Source: Cutibacterium namnetense
GTDB lineage: Bacteria; Actinomycetota; Actinomycetes; Propionibacteriales; Propionibacteriaceae
Assembly (NCBI RefSeq): GCF_001642025.1
Contig: NZ_LWHO01000007.1
Span: forward strand, 1-63,755
Length of the DNA: 63,755 bases
Reading direction: 5' to 3'
Shown here: positions 55,752-63,755 of the stretch, piece by piece
How positions within the stretch are numbered: the first letter of the stretch is position 1
Layout: the number at the start of each line of letters is the position of its first letter
Program-made: the position numbers and the translations under genes
Notes under the pieces: generated by a model
The model's input: only the letters and a program-made list of their open reading frames with translations
What the model was told of the DNA's origin: nothing
The model's database searches: none

Positions 55752-56454
55752 CGTCGAGTTCCTCGCGCAAGACTCCCGAAGAGGTCGGCTCGTCAGAGGC
55801 GGAGAACCTTGACGCCGCGGCTCCTTCATGCTCGGCGACCGCCCCAGCGAACATTCCGTCTACAAAATGCACCGCCGCCCCATCGTCGACCGCATACCCG
55901 TCAGGGAGCACACCGTTGGCGACCGACTGGGCGTAGATAGGCGCTCGCTCGGACTCACCGTCGAAGTGGGGGCAGAACGACCCATCCAGCAAACCCATAC
56001 CGCCACGCCATGCCCGCAAGTCCCCGAAGGCGTCGGTCAGGCACCCAGAGAACCAGCACGCTGCCCCAGCAGAGACGCCAGCGAGGACGACATCGCTATC
56101 TGCTGCGATCATGCGACGGATCACGTGGTCTACCCCGTGCACCTTCCACAGCGCCATGAGGTTGGCGGCTGATCCACCTCCAGAGACGACGACGTCAGCT
56201 TGGGAGAGACGCTCCACCGACTCCGCTGCTCCCTGCCACAGGGTCAACACCATGCTGCGCACTCCGAGAGCCGAGTAGGCGGCCAGGAAACGGTTGACGT
56301 AGACCGGATCGTCAGCAGCCGCGGTAGGCGCAAAACACACCAGAGGGGAAGACTTTCCAGATAGGTCAAGGATGTGACGGTCGAGGGCGGTGGGCTCACC
56401 GCGGTTCGACATCGAAAAGCCGCCACCACCAAGAGCCAAGATGTGGGTCGTCAT
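55738..56454 (-). CDS. Peptidase E-like (S51) protein
   Basis: A 238-residue peptidase of family S51. GGGGFSMSNRGEPTALDRHI and the nucleophile elbow LAGVSAGAACWF are diagnostic. Such enzymes cleave Asp-X dipeptides or act on cyanophycin. Its end overlaps the convergent PH gene by 14 bases. Confidence 0.88.
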   Translation of the reverse strand: MTTHILALGGGGFSMSNRGEPTALDRHILDLSGKSSPLVCFAPTAAADDPVYVNRFLAAYSALGVRSMVLTLWQGAAESVERLSQADVVVSGGGSAANLMALWKVHGVDHVIRRMIAADSDVVLAGVSAGAACWFSGCLTDAFGDLRAWRGGMGLLDGSFCPHFDGESERAPIYAQSVANGVLPDGYAVDDGAAVHFVDGMFAGAVAEHEGAAASRFSASDEPTSSGVLREELDVTVL

Positions 56455-56501
56455 GGTCAGCAGTTTAGATGGTGAGACCGTTCACGACGCCATGGTGGAA
56501 C

Positions 56502-57341
56502 TCACCTGGTTCGCAAATGACTGACGTCAGCAGCATTGAAGCTGCGACGCCCCTCAGAGGTTTCCACCACGATGGCGCCATCAACGTCAACGTCGGCGCC
56601 GATGCCCTCAATAGCTTCCTCGCCGCCACCCACGATCTCTGGGTCAAAGGTCAGCCGAATCGGGGCACCAATGGTGTCGCAGCGCGCTACATACTGGTCT
56701 CGCACCGTTCCGGTCTCCAACCACACCGTCAGTAGGTCATCAAGGTGCACGAGAAGGCTGGCCAGCAATTCATTCTTGCCGTGATGTAACCCGCACACAG
56801 CCAATGAGGTCGCTGTCGGCAGTGGCAATTCGTCACGTCCCATTGACACGTTGATGCCGATTCCGATGATGGCGTGCGGACCGGCTGGACCGTCGACCCG
56901 CTCGGAGAGGATTCCGCACAGTTTGCCGCCATGGTCAGTATCTAGATCCACGAGCACATCATTGGGCCATTTCAACGTCACTCGGGAACGGTCGGCCCCA
57001 CCGACCTCCTCGATGACTTTGGCGATGGCCAGCCCCGCGACCATCGATAACCAGCCCCAGTCCTGCGGTGGACGATCATTGGGCACCAGTGCTGAAATCG
57101 CCAAGCTTGTGCCGGGGACATCCTGCCAACTGCGAGAGAACCGTCCGCGCCCGCCTTCCTGGTGGTCAGCAACGAGTAGACGGAAAGACGTTCCCCCTGC
57201 CCGCACGAAGGCAGCCATGTCAGCGTTGGTGGAACCAGTGGAATCAATACAGGCAACTCCTCCCCCGCGAGGACCCGTGAAGAGGGTGTCCCCGGCAAGC
57301 TCAACAACGCGGTCGGCAATGGGCGAAGGTGTAGATGGCAC
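56502..57341 (-). CDS. birA: Biotin--[acetyl-CoA-carboxylase] ligase
   Basis: A 279-residue biotin protein ligase. STNADMAAFVRAGGTSFRLL, then DHQEGGRGRFSRSWQDVPGT (biotin-binding GRGRxxRxW) and LKWPNDVLVDLDTDHGGKLC. No N-terminal HTH domain, so it is not a repressor. Placed divergently from the carboxylase beta gene, whose partner it biotinylates. Confidence 0.95.
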   Translation of the reverse strand: MPSTPSPIADRVVELAGDTLFTGPRGGGVACIDSTGSTNADMAAFVRAGGTSFRLLVADHQEGGRGRFSRSWQDVPGTSLAISALVPNDRPPQDWGWLSMVAGLAIAKVIEEVGGADRSRVTLKWPNDVLVDLDTDHGGKLCGILSERVDGPAGPHAIIGIGINVSMGRDELPLPTATSLAVCGLHHGKNELLASLLVHLDDLLTVWLETGTVRDQYVARCDTIGAPIRLTFDPEIVGGGEEAIEGIGADVDVDGAIVVETSEGRRSFNAADVSHLRTR

Positions 57342-57389
57342 CCGTCCAGATTACCCAGACGTACTGACTCGCCACGCCGGCGTTAAAGA

Positions 57390-57407
57390 CTCGTTCCAGG
57401 GAACGAG
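57390..57407. promoter_or_regulatory. 8-2-8 palindrome between birA and accD
   Basis: CTCGTTCC and GGAACGAG are separated by two bases in the divergent birA/accD region. It is a candidate operator for co-regulating biotinylation and carboxylase genes; no factor assigned. Confidence 0.45.
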
Positions 57408-57448
57408 CCGACGCTACATTTGTCGCCTCTGGCGGATAGCCTCGAAGT

Positions 57449-59023
57449 ATGGAGATCGACATCCACACCACGGCCGGGAAAATCGCCGACCTCGGTCGGA
57501 GGATCGACGAGGCCGTCAATGCCGCATCCCCCTCGGCCATCGAAAAGCAGCATGCCGCCGGAAAGATGACCGCCCGGGAGCGCATTTTACGGCTGCTCGA
57601 CGAGGATTCCTTCGCTGAGCTTGACGAGTTTGCCCGTCACCGCTCAACGAACTTCGGCATGGACCGCAAACGTCCGTATACCGACGGGGTCATCACGGGT
57701 GTCGGCGCGATCCATGGCCGTCCAGTCTGTGTTTTCAGCCAGGACGTCACTATTTTCGGCGGATCCCTCGGCGAAGTCTACGGCGAGAAGATCTGCAAGG
57801 TCATCGACTTCGCCGTCAAGACCGGCTGTCCGCTTATTGGCATCAACGAGGGCGGCGGCGCGCGCATCCAGGAGGGAGTGGCCTCCCTGGCTCGCTTCGG
57901 CGATATTTTTCGTCGCAACACCAGAGCCTCCGGCGTTATCCCCCAAATCTCCGTAATTATGGGGGCGGCGGCCGGAGGCCACGTCTACTCCCCCGCCCTT
58001 ACTGACTTCATCGTTATGGTTGACCAGACATCCCAGATGTTCATCACCGGCCCGGCTGTCGTCAAGCAGGTCACCGGCGAGGACGTGTCTCTAGAAGAGC
58101 TGGGTGGGGCACGCACCCACTCCGTCACGTCGGGCAATTCCCACTACTTGGCCAGTGACGAGGACGATGCTCTCGAGTTCGTCCGCGATCTCATCAGCTA
58201 CCTGCCGCAGAATAACCTTGAGGATCCGCCGTTTTATGACGACGGCGAGGCTGATCTGACGATTACCGATCACGACCGCAAGCTCGACGTTCTCATCCCG
58301 GACTCCTCGAATCAGCCTTACGATATGCACGAAGTCATCACGACCGTGCTTGACGAGGACACTTTCCTGGAGATCCACGAACTTTTCGCCCCCAACGTCA
58401 TTTGCGGATTCGGGCGCATTGAAGGTCGCGTGATCGGCATCATCGCCAACCAACCGATGGTCAATGCCGGCACCCTCGACATCGACGCATCTGAGAAGGC
58501 CGCCCGGTTTGTCCGCACCTGCGACTCCTTTAACATCCCGGTACTCACCTTCGTTGACACCCCCGGCTTCCTGCCCGGCGTGGAGCAAGAGCACGACGGC
58601 ATCATCCGTCGTGGCGCCAAACTCATTTATGCCTACGCTGAGGCCACCGTTCCGCTACTGACTGTCGTCACCCGCAAAGCCTACGGTGGTGCCTACATCG
58701 TCATGGGGTCCAAGACTCTCGGTGCCGACGTCAATCTGGCCTGGCCGACCGCCCAAATTGCTGTCATGGGGGCCGAGGGGGCCGTCAGTATCTTGCATCG
58801 ACGTACCCTGGCCACCGATCCGGACCCGCAGGCCAAGCGCAAACAGCTCATTGACGAGTATGAGACCACCCTGTCGAACCCGTACCAAGCTGCCGAGCGA
58901 GGCTGGATCGACCAGGTCATCCATCCGCACGAGACCCGCGCCTCGGTCATCCGCACCCTTCGTCTGCTACGCACCAAGCGTGAGGCCCTACCTCCCAAGA
59001 AACACGGAAACATCCCACTGTGA
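57449..59023 (+). CDS. accD: Acyl-CoA carboxylase beta (carboxyltransferase) subunit
   Basis: A 524-residue carboxyltransferase subunit, most like propionyl-CoA carboxylase beta/AccD5. Motifs: [74 protein letters not shown] and [16 protein letters not shown]. It transfers carboxyl from biotin to acyl-CoA. A propionibacterial transcarboxylase 12S subunit would be closely similar, so that alternative stands. Coupled to an epsilon subunit. Confidence 0.93.
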   Translation: MEIDIHTTAGKIADLGRRIDEAVNAASPSAIEKQHAAGKMTARERILRLLDEDSFAELDEFARHRSTNFGMDRKRPYTDGVITGVGAIHGRPVCVFSQDVTIFGGSLGEVYGEKICKVIDFAVKTGCPLIGINEGGGARIQEGVASLARFGDIFRRNTRASGVIPQISVIMGAAAGGHVYSPALTDFIVMVDQTSQMFITGPAVVKQVTGEDVSLEELGGARTHSVTSGNSHYLASDEDDALEFVRDLISYLPQNNLEDPPFYDDGEADLTITDHDRKLDVLIPDSSNQPYDMHEVITTVLDEDTFLEIHELFAPNVICGFGRIEGRVIGIIANQPMVNAGTLDIDASEKAARFVRTCDSFNIPVLTFVDTPGFLPGVEQEHDGIIRRGAKLIYAYAEATVPLLTVVTRKAYGGAYIVMGSKTLGADVNLAWPTAQIAVMGAEGAVSILHRRTLATDPDPQAKRKQLIDEYETTLSNPYQAAERGWIDQVIHPHETRASVIRTLRLLRTKREALPPKKHGNIPL

Positions 59024-59250
59024 GCGAGGACATTATGGACGACGCGATCACGGTGATGAAGGGGAATCTCACCGACGAGGAGCTCGGTGCGTTGGTGGCG
59101 GTGCTGACCGAGCTCACCCGCCCCGGCCCGAACGCCTACGTACCTGACGACCGGCCGATCGCCTTCGGCTGGAAGTCCTACTGGCGCACCATCCGCGAAC
59201 CTTTTATGCCCGGCCAGGCGGCCTGGCGAGGATCTTTACGACGCTACTGA
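59020..59250 (+). CDS. accE: Acyl-CoA carboxylase epsilon subunit
   Basis: A 76-residue protein: [20 protein letters not shown] then [20 protein letters not shown], as in the AccE5/PccE family that joins alpha and beta subunits. GTG at 59020 overlaps the accD stop; an ATG at 59035 with GAGGA upstream is an alternative. Confidence 0.9.
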   Translation: MSEDIMDDAITVMKGNLTDEELGALVAVLTELTRPGPNAYVPDDRPIAFGWKSYWRTIREPFMPGQAAWRGSLRRY

Positions 59251-59251
59251 C

Positions 59252-59893
59252 ATGACAACCTGCTTTGTTCTCGCCTCGAAGTCCCCGGCCCGGCTACGCA
59301 TGCTGCGTTCGGCCGGCATCGACCCCGTCGTCATCGCGTCAGGGGCCGATGAGAGTCGTCTGCACGGGGAAAACGCGGTCACCATGACGGCGAGGTTGTC
59401 CCGCCTCAAGGCCCACTCAGTCATTGAATCCGGAGGCCTTGACGAGCACCTCGCCGACCGGACCGTCGTGGTGGCATGTGACTCTGTTCTCAGCCTCGAC
59501 GGACGGATCCTCGGCAAGCCTCTCACCGCCGAGCGCGCCCGACAGTGGTGGCGCCGGATGCGCGGTCACCAGGGCGTGCTGGTGAGCGGCCATCACGTCG
59601 CGGTTATTGCAGACGGACAGGTGCGCGAGCAGACCCGCGTCGGTCAGACCGTCGTCACTTTCGCTGACCTCACCGACGCCGAAATCGACGCCTACGTGGA
59701 CAGTGGTGAACCGGCCAAGGTGGCAGGAGCCTTCACCATCGACGGCTTGGGCGGTGCCTTCATCACTCGTATCAACGGTGATCCGCATAACGTCACCGGC
59801 ATCTCTTTGCCCTTGCTGCGCCAGATGCTCATGGATCTCGATGTGGAATGGTCCTCGCTGTGGAACGGCCTAAAGGGTGGCCATCTGAGCTGA
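59252..59893 (+). CDS. maf: Maf-family nucleoside triphosphate pyrophosphatase
   Basis: A 213-residue Maf protein hydrolysing modified or non-canonical nucleotides. LASKSPARLRMLRSAGIDPV and VVACDSVLSLDGRILGKPLT are the usual motifs, and FTIDGLGGAFITRINGDPHN the C-terminal one. Same order as in mycobacteria, but the biotin-carboxylase alpha gene expected nearby is absent from the window. Confidence 0.94.
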   Translation: MTTCFVLASKSPARLRMLRSAGIDPVVIASGADESRLHGENAVTMTARLSRLKAHSVIESGGLDEHLADRTVVVACDSVLSLDGRILGKPLTAERARQWWRRMRGHQGVLVSGHHVAVIADGQVREQTRVGQTVVTFADLTDAEIDAYVDSGEPAKVAGAFTIDGLGGAFITRINGDPHNVTGISLPLLRQMLMDLDVEWSSLWNGLKGGHLS

Positions 59894-60225
59894 CGGGCAG
59901 ATATCGCACAGACGGTGCGATTGGGTAATCGATTCATTCTTCTCGGCCCACACCGAGAGAACCGGTGCGAGGTATCGTGTTCGCTATTGGCTCAATGGTT
60001 GGGGCGGCGGGTGGCTGGTGCGGGCAAGCTGTCCTCCCTGTCGCCCTGTTTGTCAGCGGAGTCTGCTGGTGACACGAAACAAACCCGTAACCGACGCTTC
60101 CCGTTAGAGGAAAAAGTGCAATGGTGAATACGAGGATGAGAATGCCTTCGACCCCCACACCATCAAGACATCACGATGACCATCAACAAAAAACACGATT
60201 GAGTACCAATACCGTTTCCACAATT
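59894..60225. other. Intergenic stretch after maf
   Basis: I see no convincing gene here. A TCTCGG/CCGAGA hairpin near 59941-59958 follows maf; it lacks a T-run but may end the transcript. Short open frames have no ribosome-binding site or recognisable product. Confidence 0.5.
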
Positions 60226-60645
60226 TCAGCCATGCCGCAAAGTCAGCCCCGCCGCCTTGTCGGAACTAGTGAATGCCCCACTCCATCCCTTGGTATCTCC
60301 GCGGTTTGAGACAAACGTCAAGGATCCTTTGGCATTTCCCGTCACTGTAAATCCCGATGCCGACAAATTATCGGCCAGAAAATCATGCACCTTACCCGAC
60401 GTGTCCGGCTCAGTCAGCAGGGTGATGTTGTTGACATGATCGACCCGCAAAGTGATAGCCAGCCCCTTAGGCAGCCGGAAGTTCCGGGGACCATACTCGA
60501 ACCCCAGATTCGCCAGCGTGTCCGCACCGACAGGAGCCGGGGTAGCGGATGCAGTAGAAGGACTTGGCACGGCTCCCCCGCGTGAAGGAGCACACCCTGC
60601 CACGAGGAGCAGAACCATCACCGCGACCGCTGCCCTGGCATTCAT
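60226..60645 (-). CDS. Small lipoprotein
   Basis: A 139-residue secreted lipoprotein. The signal peptide (AVMVLLLVAGC) ends in lipobox VAGC, so C18 is lipidated. The mature domain (about 105 residues) has ANLGFEYGPRNFRLPKGLAI and LRVDHVNNITLL. No family recognised. Convergent regions: a divergent SDR gene starts 80 bases upstream. Confidence 0.75.
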   Translation of the reverse strand: MNARAAVAVMVLLLVAGCAPSRGGAVPSPSTASATPAPVGADTLANLGFEYGPRNFRLPKGLAITLRVDHVNNITLLTEPDTSGKVHDFLADNLSASGFTVTGNAKGSLTFVSNRGDTKGWSGAFTSSDKAAGLTLRHG

Positions 60646-60725
60646 GTCGATGATGCTATCGCTGATCGCGCCTTACACCTGGTCACGCAACACCAGGTAC
60701 GACACGCGACGAGTACGGTGGCGTT

Positions 60726-61460
60726 ATGAAAGCCCCCACAACGTCGGAAACTTCATACAACAGTCATGGCACCAAAAGGGTCCTGGTGACCGGGGCCACC
60801 CGTGGCATCGGGCGAGCTATCGCCGACGAGCTGGGACGCGACCACCACATCATCGTGGGAGGGCGTCACCGAGAGACAGTCGAGAAGGTGGTATCCGAGC
60901 TGCCTAACGCCTCCCCCTTTGTCGTCGATCTGGCTGACGGGGAGGCCACCGCTGCAGCTGCCTCCAAACTGGACTGCCTTGATGCCCTCGTCAACAGCGC
61001 GGGTGTTTCCGCCGCCACTCCAGGAGACATCGCCTCCCAGCCCAGAGACGAATGGCACCGCGTGTTGGAGATTAACGTCGTCGCTGTCGCTGACCTCACT
61101 CGCCTGCTGCTACCTCCGCTACGCGCCAGCCACGGCGATGTTGTCATGATCAATTCCGGATCGGGATTCTTACGAACCCCGGCCGGCGGGGGCGTATATG
61201 CGGCATCGAAATACGCACTGCGCGCCCTCACCCACGCCCTACGCGAGGAAGAGCGCGGCGTCGTTCGGGTGACCTCCATTCACCCCGGCCGCGTCGACAC
61301 TGATATGCAGGTGGAACTCCAGGCCCAGGCTGGGCGTCCCTACAATGCGTCCGAGCATCTGCGTCCGCAGTCAGTCGCTGCCACCGTGCGCGCAGCCTTG
61401 GAGGCTCGTCCGGACGCCATGATCGAAGAACTCTCAGTACGCCCAGTCTTCCGCGGCTAA
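60726..61460 (+). CDS. Short-chain dehydrogenase/reductase
   Basis: A 244-residue SDR. The cofactor loop is TGATRGIG, a NSAG-type motif is in LVNSAGVSAAT and the catalytic YxxxK is YAASK, with an upstream Ser in NSGSGFL. Substrate unknown. TACGGT six bases before the ATG fits leaderless initiation. Confidence 0.92.
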   Translation: MKAPTTSETSYNSHGTKRVLVTGATRGIGRAIADELGRDHHIIVGGRHRETVEKVVSELPNASPFVVDLADGEATAAAASKLDCLDALVNSAGVSAATPGDIASQPRDEWHRVLEINVVAVADLTRLLLPPLRASHGDVVMINSGSGFLRTPAGGGVYAASKYALRALTHALREEERGVVRVTSIHPGRVDTDMQVELQAQAGRPYNASEHLRPQSVAATVRAALEARPDAMIEELSVRPVFRG

Positions 61461-61503
61461 TCCACCCCACAGCACGACCCAGGCCATCAGATGGCGCGAG
61501 CGC

Positions 61504-61541
61504 AAGTTGGCCCCGGCGTAATCACACGCCGGGGCCAACTT
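61504..61541. terminator. Perfect 16-bp hairpin between SDR and thiD-like genes
   Basis: AAGTTGGCCCCGGCGT and its exact complement surround a six-base loop, between two convergent genes. Likely a bidirectional terminator even without a clear T-run. Confidence 0.85.
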
Positions 61542-61557
61542 CATGTGAATGATGACC

Positions 61558-62361
61558 TCAGGCCTGGTAATTGCCCTGGTAAGCGCAGTCGAACGGGGCG
61601 TTGCCGTGCATCCGGTTTTCGATCGCCGAAACTACAACCTGCTTAGCAGTGCGGGCTGCATCGAGGGCGTTGGCCCCCTTGGCAATCTCAGCGGTGATCG
61701 CGGCAGCCAAGGTACATCCAGCACCAGAGACGCACTCCTGACCCACAGCAGGCACCTCAAGGACCTCGCACTCATGCCCGTCGTAGTAGACATCAAGCGC
61801 CGTCCCGGTGCCTAACAGTGTGCCAGCCTTGGCGATAACCACCGGAACTCCCTGGTCACCGATCCTCTTGGCAGCATCTTTAAGAGCCGCTACGGAGGCG
61901 ATCTCGTCCACCCCGGCCAGAGTCTGAGTCTCGAAGAGATTCGGAGTCACAACGTCAGCATGCGGTAGGACCTTCTCGCGCAGTGCGTTGTCGGTATCGA
62001 GGGCGGCACCGGGTTCTTGACCCTTACAGATGAGCACCGGATCAAGGATGACTTTGGGGAACTGATAGCGCTCAAGGGCCTCGGCCACGACGCCGATAGT
62101 CGTCGGAGTGCCGAGCATACCGATCTTCACGGCGTCGATCCGACCATGGACAGCAACGGCTGCCTCAATCTGATCATGGATAACCTGTGGATCCACCGGC
62201 ACGAACCGGTGTCCCCAACCATTGGCAGGATCGAAGGAGACGATGCACGTCAAGGACGTGCACCCGAACACCCCGAGTTGATGAAAAGTCTTGAGGTCAG
62301 TCTGGGCTCCAGCGCCACCGGACGCCTCGGAGCCAGCAATAGCCAGTGCAATCTTCGTCAC
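61558..62361 (-). CDS. ThiD/PdxK-type pyrimidine or pyridoxal kinase
   Basis: A 267-residue ribokinase-like kinase: IALAIAGSEASGGAGAQTDL at the start, DPVLICKGQEPGAALDTDNA and the anion-hole Cys motif SGAGCTLAAAI. It phosphorylates HMP (ThiD) or pyridoxal (PdxK); sequence alone does not decide. The GTG at 62361 has TAGACT seven bases upstream (leaderless). The open frame continues 61 codons further upstream without a plausible product. Confidence 0.88.
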   Translation of the reverse strand: MTKIALAIAGSEASGGAGAQTDLKTFHQLGVFGCTSLTCIVSFDPANGWGHRFVPVDPQVIHDQIEAAVAVHGRIDAVKIGMLGTPTTIGVVAEALERYQFPKVILDPVLICKGQEPGAALDTDNALREKVLPHADVVTPNLFETQTLAGVDEIASVAALKDAAKRIGDQGVPVVIAKAGTLLGTGTALDVYYDGHECEVLEVPAVGQECVSGAGCTLAAAITAEIAKGANALDAARTAKQVVVSAIENRMHGNAPFDCAYQGNYQA

Positions 62362-62620
62362 GTCGGCAAGTCTAAGAGGCTCGACGGTGCGAATGTGCGC
62401 ATCCAGGAGAGATGATCGCGCAGCTACTCTGCCGAGCCTCACTTGATGGCCTATGCAAGACCACCCCGCGGTCATGCCGTCGATGCCCCAGGGATACGCT
62501 CGTACGGCCCCAAGCGCCTGCACGCCCTCTGCAGGGGATAGCATCGCGCCCGGTGCGATCGGCTCGTCTCACGTGAGATCGGAAGTCTTACCACTTCAGT
62601 GCACAACACAAATCGCTTAG

Positions 62621-62649
62621 TTGACACTGTATATAATTTCTGGTATGCT
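62621..62649 (+). promoter_or_regulatory. Promoter of the adhesin gene
   Basis: TTGACA (62621-62626) and TATGCT (62644-62649) with a 17-base spacer, about 130 bases upstream of the ATG. The 416-base space (62362-62777) around it is AT-rich relative to the rest and has a long 5' leader with no other gene. Confidence 0.75.
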
Positions 62650-62777
62650 TACCTGCTTGTCTGATTGTTTTCAACGGAGGAGGGAATAAAGAAAAGTCTC
62701 TAATAAATCGTTTTATATAACTTTTCAGCACGTTCATCGACGATCAACGACCAAAACAAGAGGAGCATTCAATCTAC

Positions 62778-63755
62778 ATGAAGCAAAAATTTAAATCACC
62801 TACAACCGCAGCATTGGCCGGAGCACTGATTGCTGGTTCTGCACTTTTTGCTTCCTCCCTCCCCGCGAATGCTGACGCAGCAAATGAAATTCGCGCGAAG
62901 GCTGGAGATCAAGCCTCGGTATCACTAACCGCACACGCGGAATCCCCCTTCTACAAGAAACTCCCAAGTTACGTCAGTGACTCAATGAGGGACGGCTCCT
63001 TCTATTACACGGGATATAATCTCGAAGGTGGCGCGGCTACCGGTCTTGCTGATCTAGCGGCGCTTCATCCGACGGACACAAACGATAACTCTCTTACATT
63101 AGATGGCGATCCAGTACTGGCGTACTGCATCGAGAAGAATACGTTCCAGGGACGCTACCATCAGGACACAGGCACTCTCACCAAGTGGAACGAGCTAAAG
63201 CCACATTACAACGGCAATCTCCCGAACATGCTCCCCAAGATTGGGTGGGTTGCGAAAAACGGTTACCCGAGTGCATCTCTTGGCGAGTTTGAGAAGCAAG
63301 CTAACGCTGCCAATGGGAACGATGATGCAACAGGATCAGATTATAGGGATGCCGTGACCGCCACCCAGGCGGCAATATGGCACTTCAGTGATGATTTCAC
63401 TCTGAATAGCAACGATATTACCGAATATGCAAATGGCAGGTTGGTATCAGTTTCCGACAGCACAAAGAAGCATGTATCGAGTCTTTATAACTATTTGATC
63501 AAAAAAGCCGTTCCGATCTCAGATCCGTTGGACTCAGCGTCCGACGCACAGGGAACCTCACAGTTCGCCGGTGCTGCCCTGAGCCTTGGAGCAGGGCAGA
63601 GGGGGCACCAAGACCGCATCATCGTTCCCCTCCAGCCAATCAGTCCGGCCCCGACTCCGACCCCAACACCCACTCCAACACCCACTCCAACACCCACTCC
63701 AACACCGACCCCAACACCCACTCCAACACCGACCCCAACACCCACTCCAACACCG
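62778..63755 (+). CDS. Secreted thioester-domain adhesin, truncated by window edge
   Basis: At least 326 residues, open at the right edge. The signal peptide (about 1-33; ANADAAN) is followed by a thioester domain: YCIE (C117) and TQAAIWHFSD (Q197), the Cys and Gln that form an internal thioester able to bond covalently to host targets. A linker and then a Pro-Thr repeat stalk (from about residue 291) follow. Such proteins normally end in LPxTG; that part is not visible. The architecture recalls the dermatan-sulfate-binding adhesins of Cutibacterium acnes. AGGAG lies 12 bases before the ATG. Confidence 0.85.
   Translation, partial: MKQKFKSPTTAALAGALIAGSALFASSLPANADAANEIRAKAGDQASVSLTAHAESPFYKKLPSYVSDSMRDGSFYYTGYNLEGGAATGLADLAALHPTDTNDNSLTLDGDPVLAYCIEKNTFQGRYHQDTGTLTKWNELKPHYNGNLPNMLPKIGWVAKNGYPSASLGEFEKQANAANGNDDATGSDYRDAVTATQAAIWHFSDDFTLNSNDITEYANGRLVSVSDSTKKHVSSLYNYLIKKAVPISDPLDSASDAQGTSQFAGAALSLGAGQRGHQDRIIVPLQPISPAPTPTPTPTPTPTPTPTPTPTPTPTPTPTPTPTPTP
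63649..63755 (+). repeat. Pro-Thr codon repeat tract
   Basis: Tandem six-base units of CCNACN type (mainly CCAACACCCACT) encode repeated Pro-Thr and run off the window. The antisense frame reads Gly-Val repeats and is not a gene. Copy number is likely variable between strains. Confidence 0.95.

Noticed and set aside
63491-63745. Minus-strand frame encoding Gly-Val repeats
   Set aside because: Antisense of the Pro-Thr repeat tract of the adhesin; low complexity and no start signal.
1-63755. CRISPR array, insertion sequence, prophage or tRNA genes
   Set aside because: No spaced repeats, transposase or integrase motifs, or cloverleaf sequences were seen on either strand.

Overview
The window looks like a chromosomal segment of a high-GC Gram-positive propionibacterium, most likely Cutibacterium or a close relative. 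This rests on moderately high GC, the actinobacterial gene orders (whiB2 / GT2 / DUF5719 / DUF3499; purE-purK / PH protein / birA / accD-accE-maf; rph-rdgB / murI / clpS-DUF2017 / pncB), many genes that appear leaderless, and a right-edge secreted thioester-domain adhesin with a Pro-Thr repeat tail like those of skin propionibacteria. The genus is an inference; no rRNA or tRNA gene was seen.

Region 1 (1-15.9 kb) is the unusual part. On the minus strand a cobalamin riboswitch (about 15865-15725) precedes one long, tightly spaced gene series: a secreted helical-toroid protein resembling the intrinsic factor/transcobalamin fold, then four more secreted proteins (three sharing a Cys / VxID / VRC motif), then an ECF-type transporter (EcfT, a fused double ATPase, an S component), then a MoxR-DUF58-TM-VWA-VWA-TPR set resembling the Bat operon. 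ATGA-type overlaps couple the genes from EcfT to the TPR protein. The fused ATPase has lost key residues in both halves. A second cobalamin riboswitch sits at the left edge and must control a gene outside the window. A related secreted protein is encoded on the opposite strand at 1151-1807. I read this as a candidate surface system for capturing and importing corrinoids that uses secreted binding proteins and possibly AAA+/VWA energetics; the substrate is inferred from the riboswitch and the fold resemblance.

Region 2 (15.9-21.7 kb) holds a fumarase/aspartase-superfamily lyase, an RpiR regulator, a DcuC-like dicarboxylate carrier and a hydrolase fused to a membrane domain. Region 3 (21.7-32.1 kb) carries dinB, folA, thyA, rdgB, rph, murI, an iron-uptake operon (feoA-feoB-NifU domain) behind a DtxR-like box, DUF2017-clpS and pncB. 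A perfect 14-bp inverted repeat lies between clpS and pncB.

Region 4 (32.1-50.2 kb) contains HU, malQ, an RDD protein, aroQ, a cation-efflux protein, and the actinobacterial cell-envelope cluster around whiB2: a SIS-like protein, DUF3499, a zincin-like protein, DUF5719, a very large glycosyltransferase, manC, a second glycosyltransferase and an LCP ligase. Region 5 (50.2-63.8 kb) contains a GH2 beta-galactosidase, purE-purK, birA with the acyl-CoA carboxylase genes accD-accE and maf, a lipoprotein, an SDR, a ThiD/PdxK kinase and the truncated adhesin gene with its own promoter.
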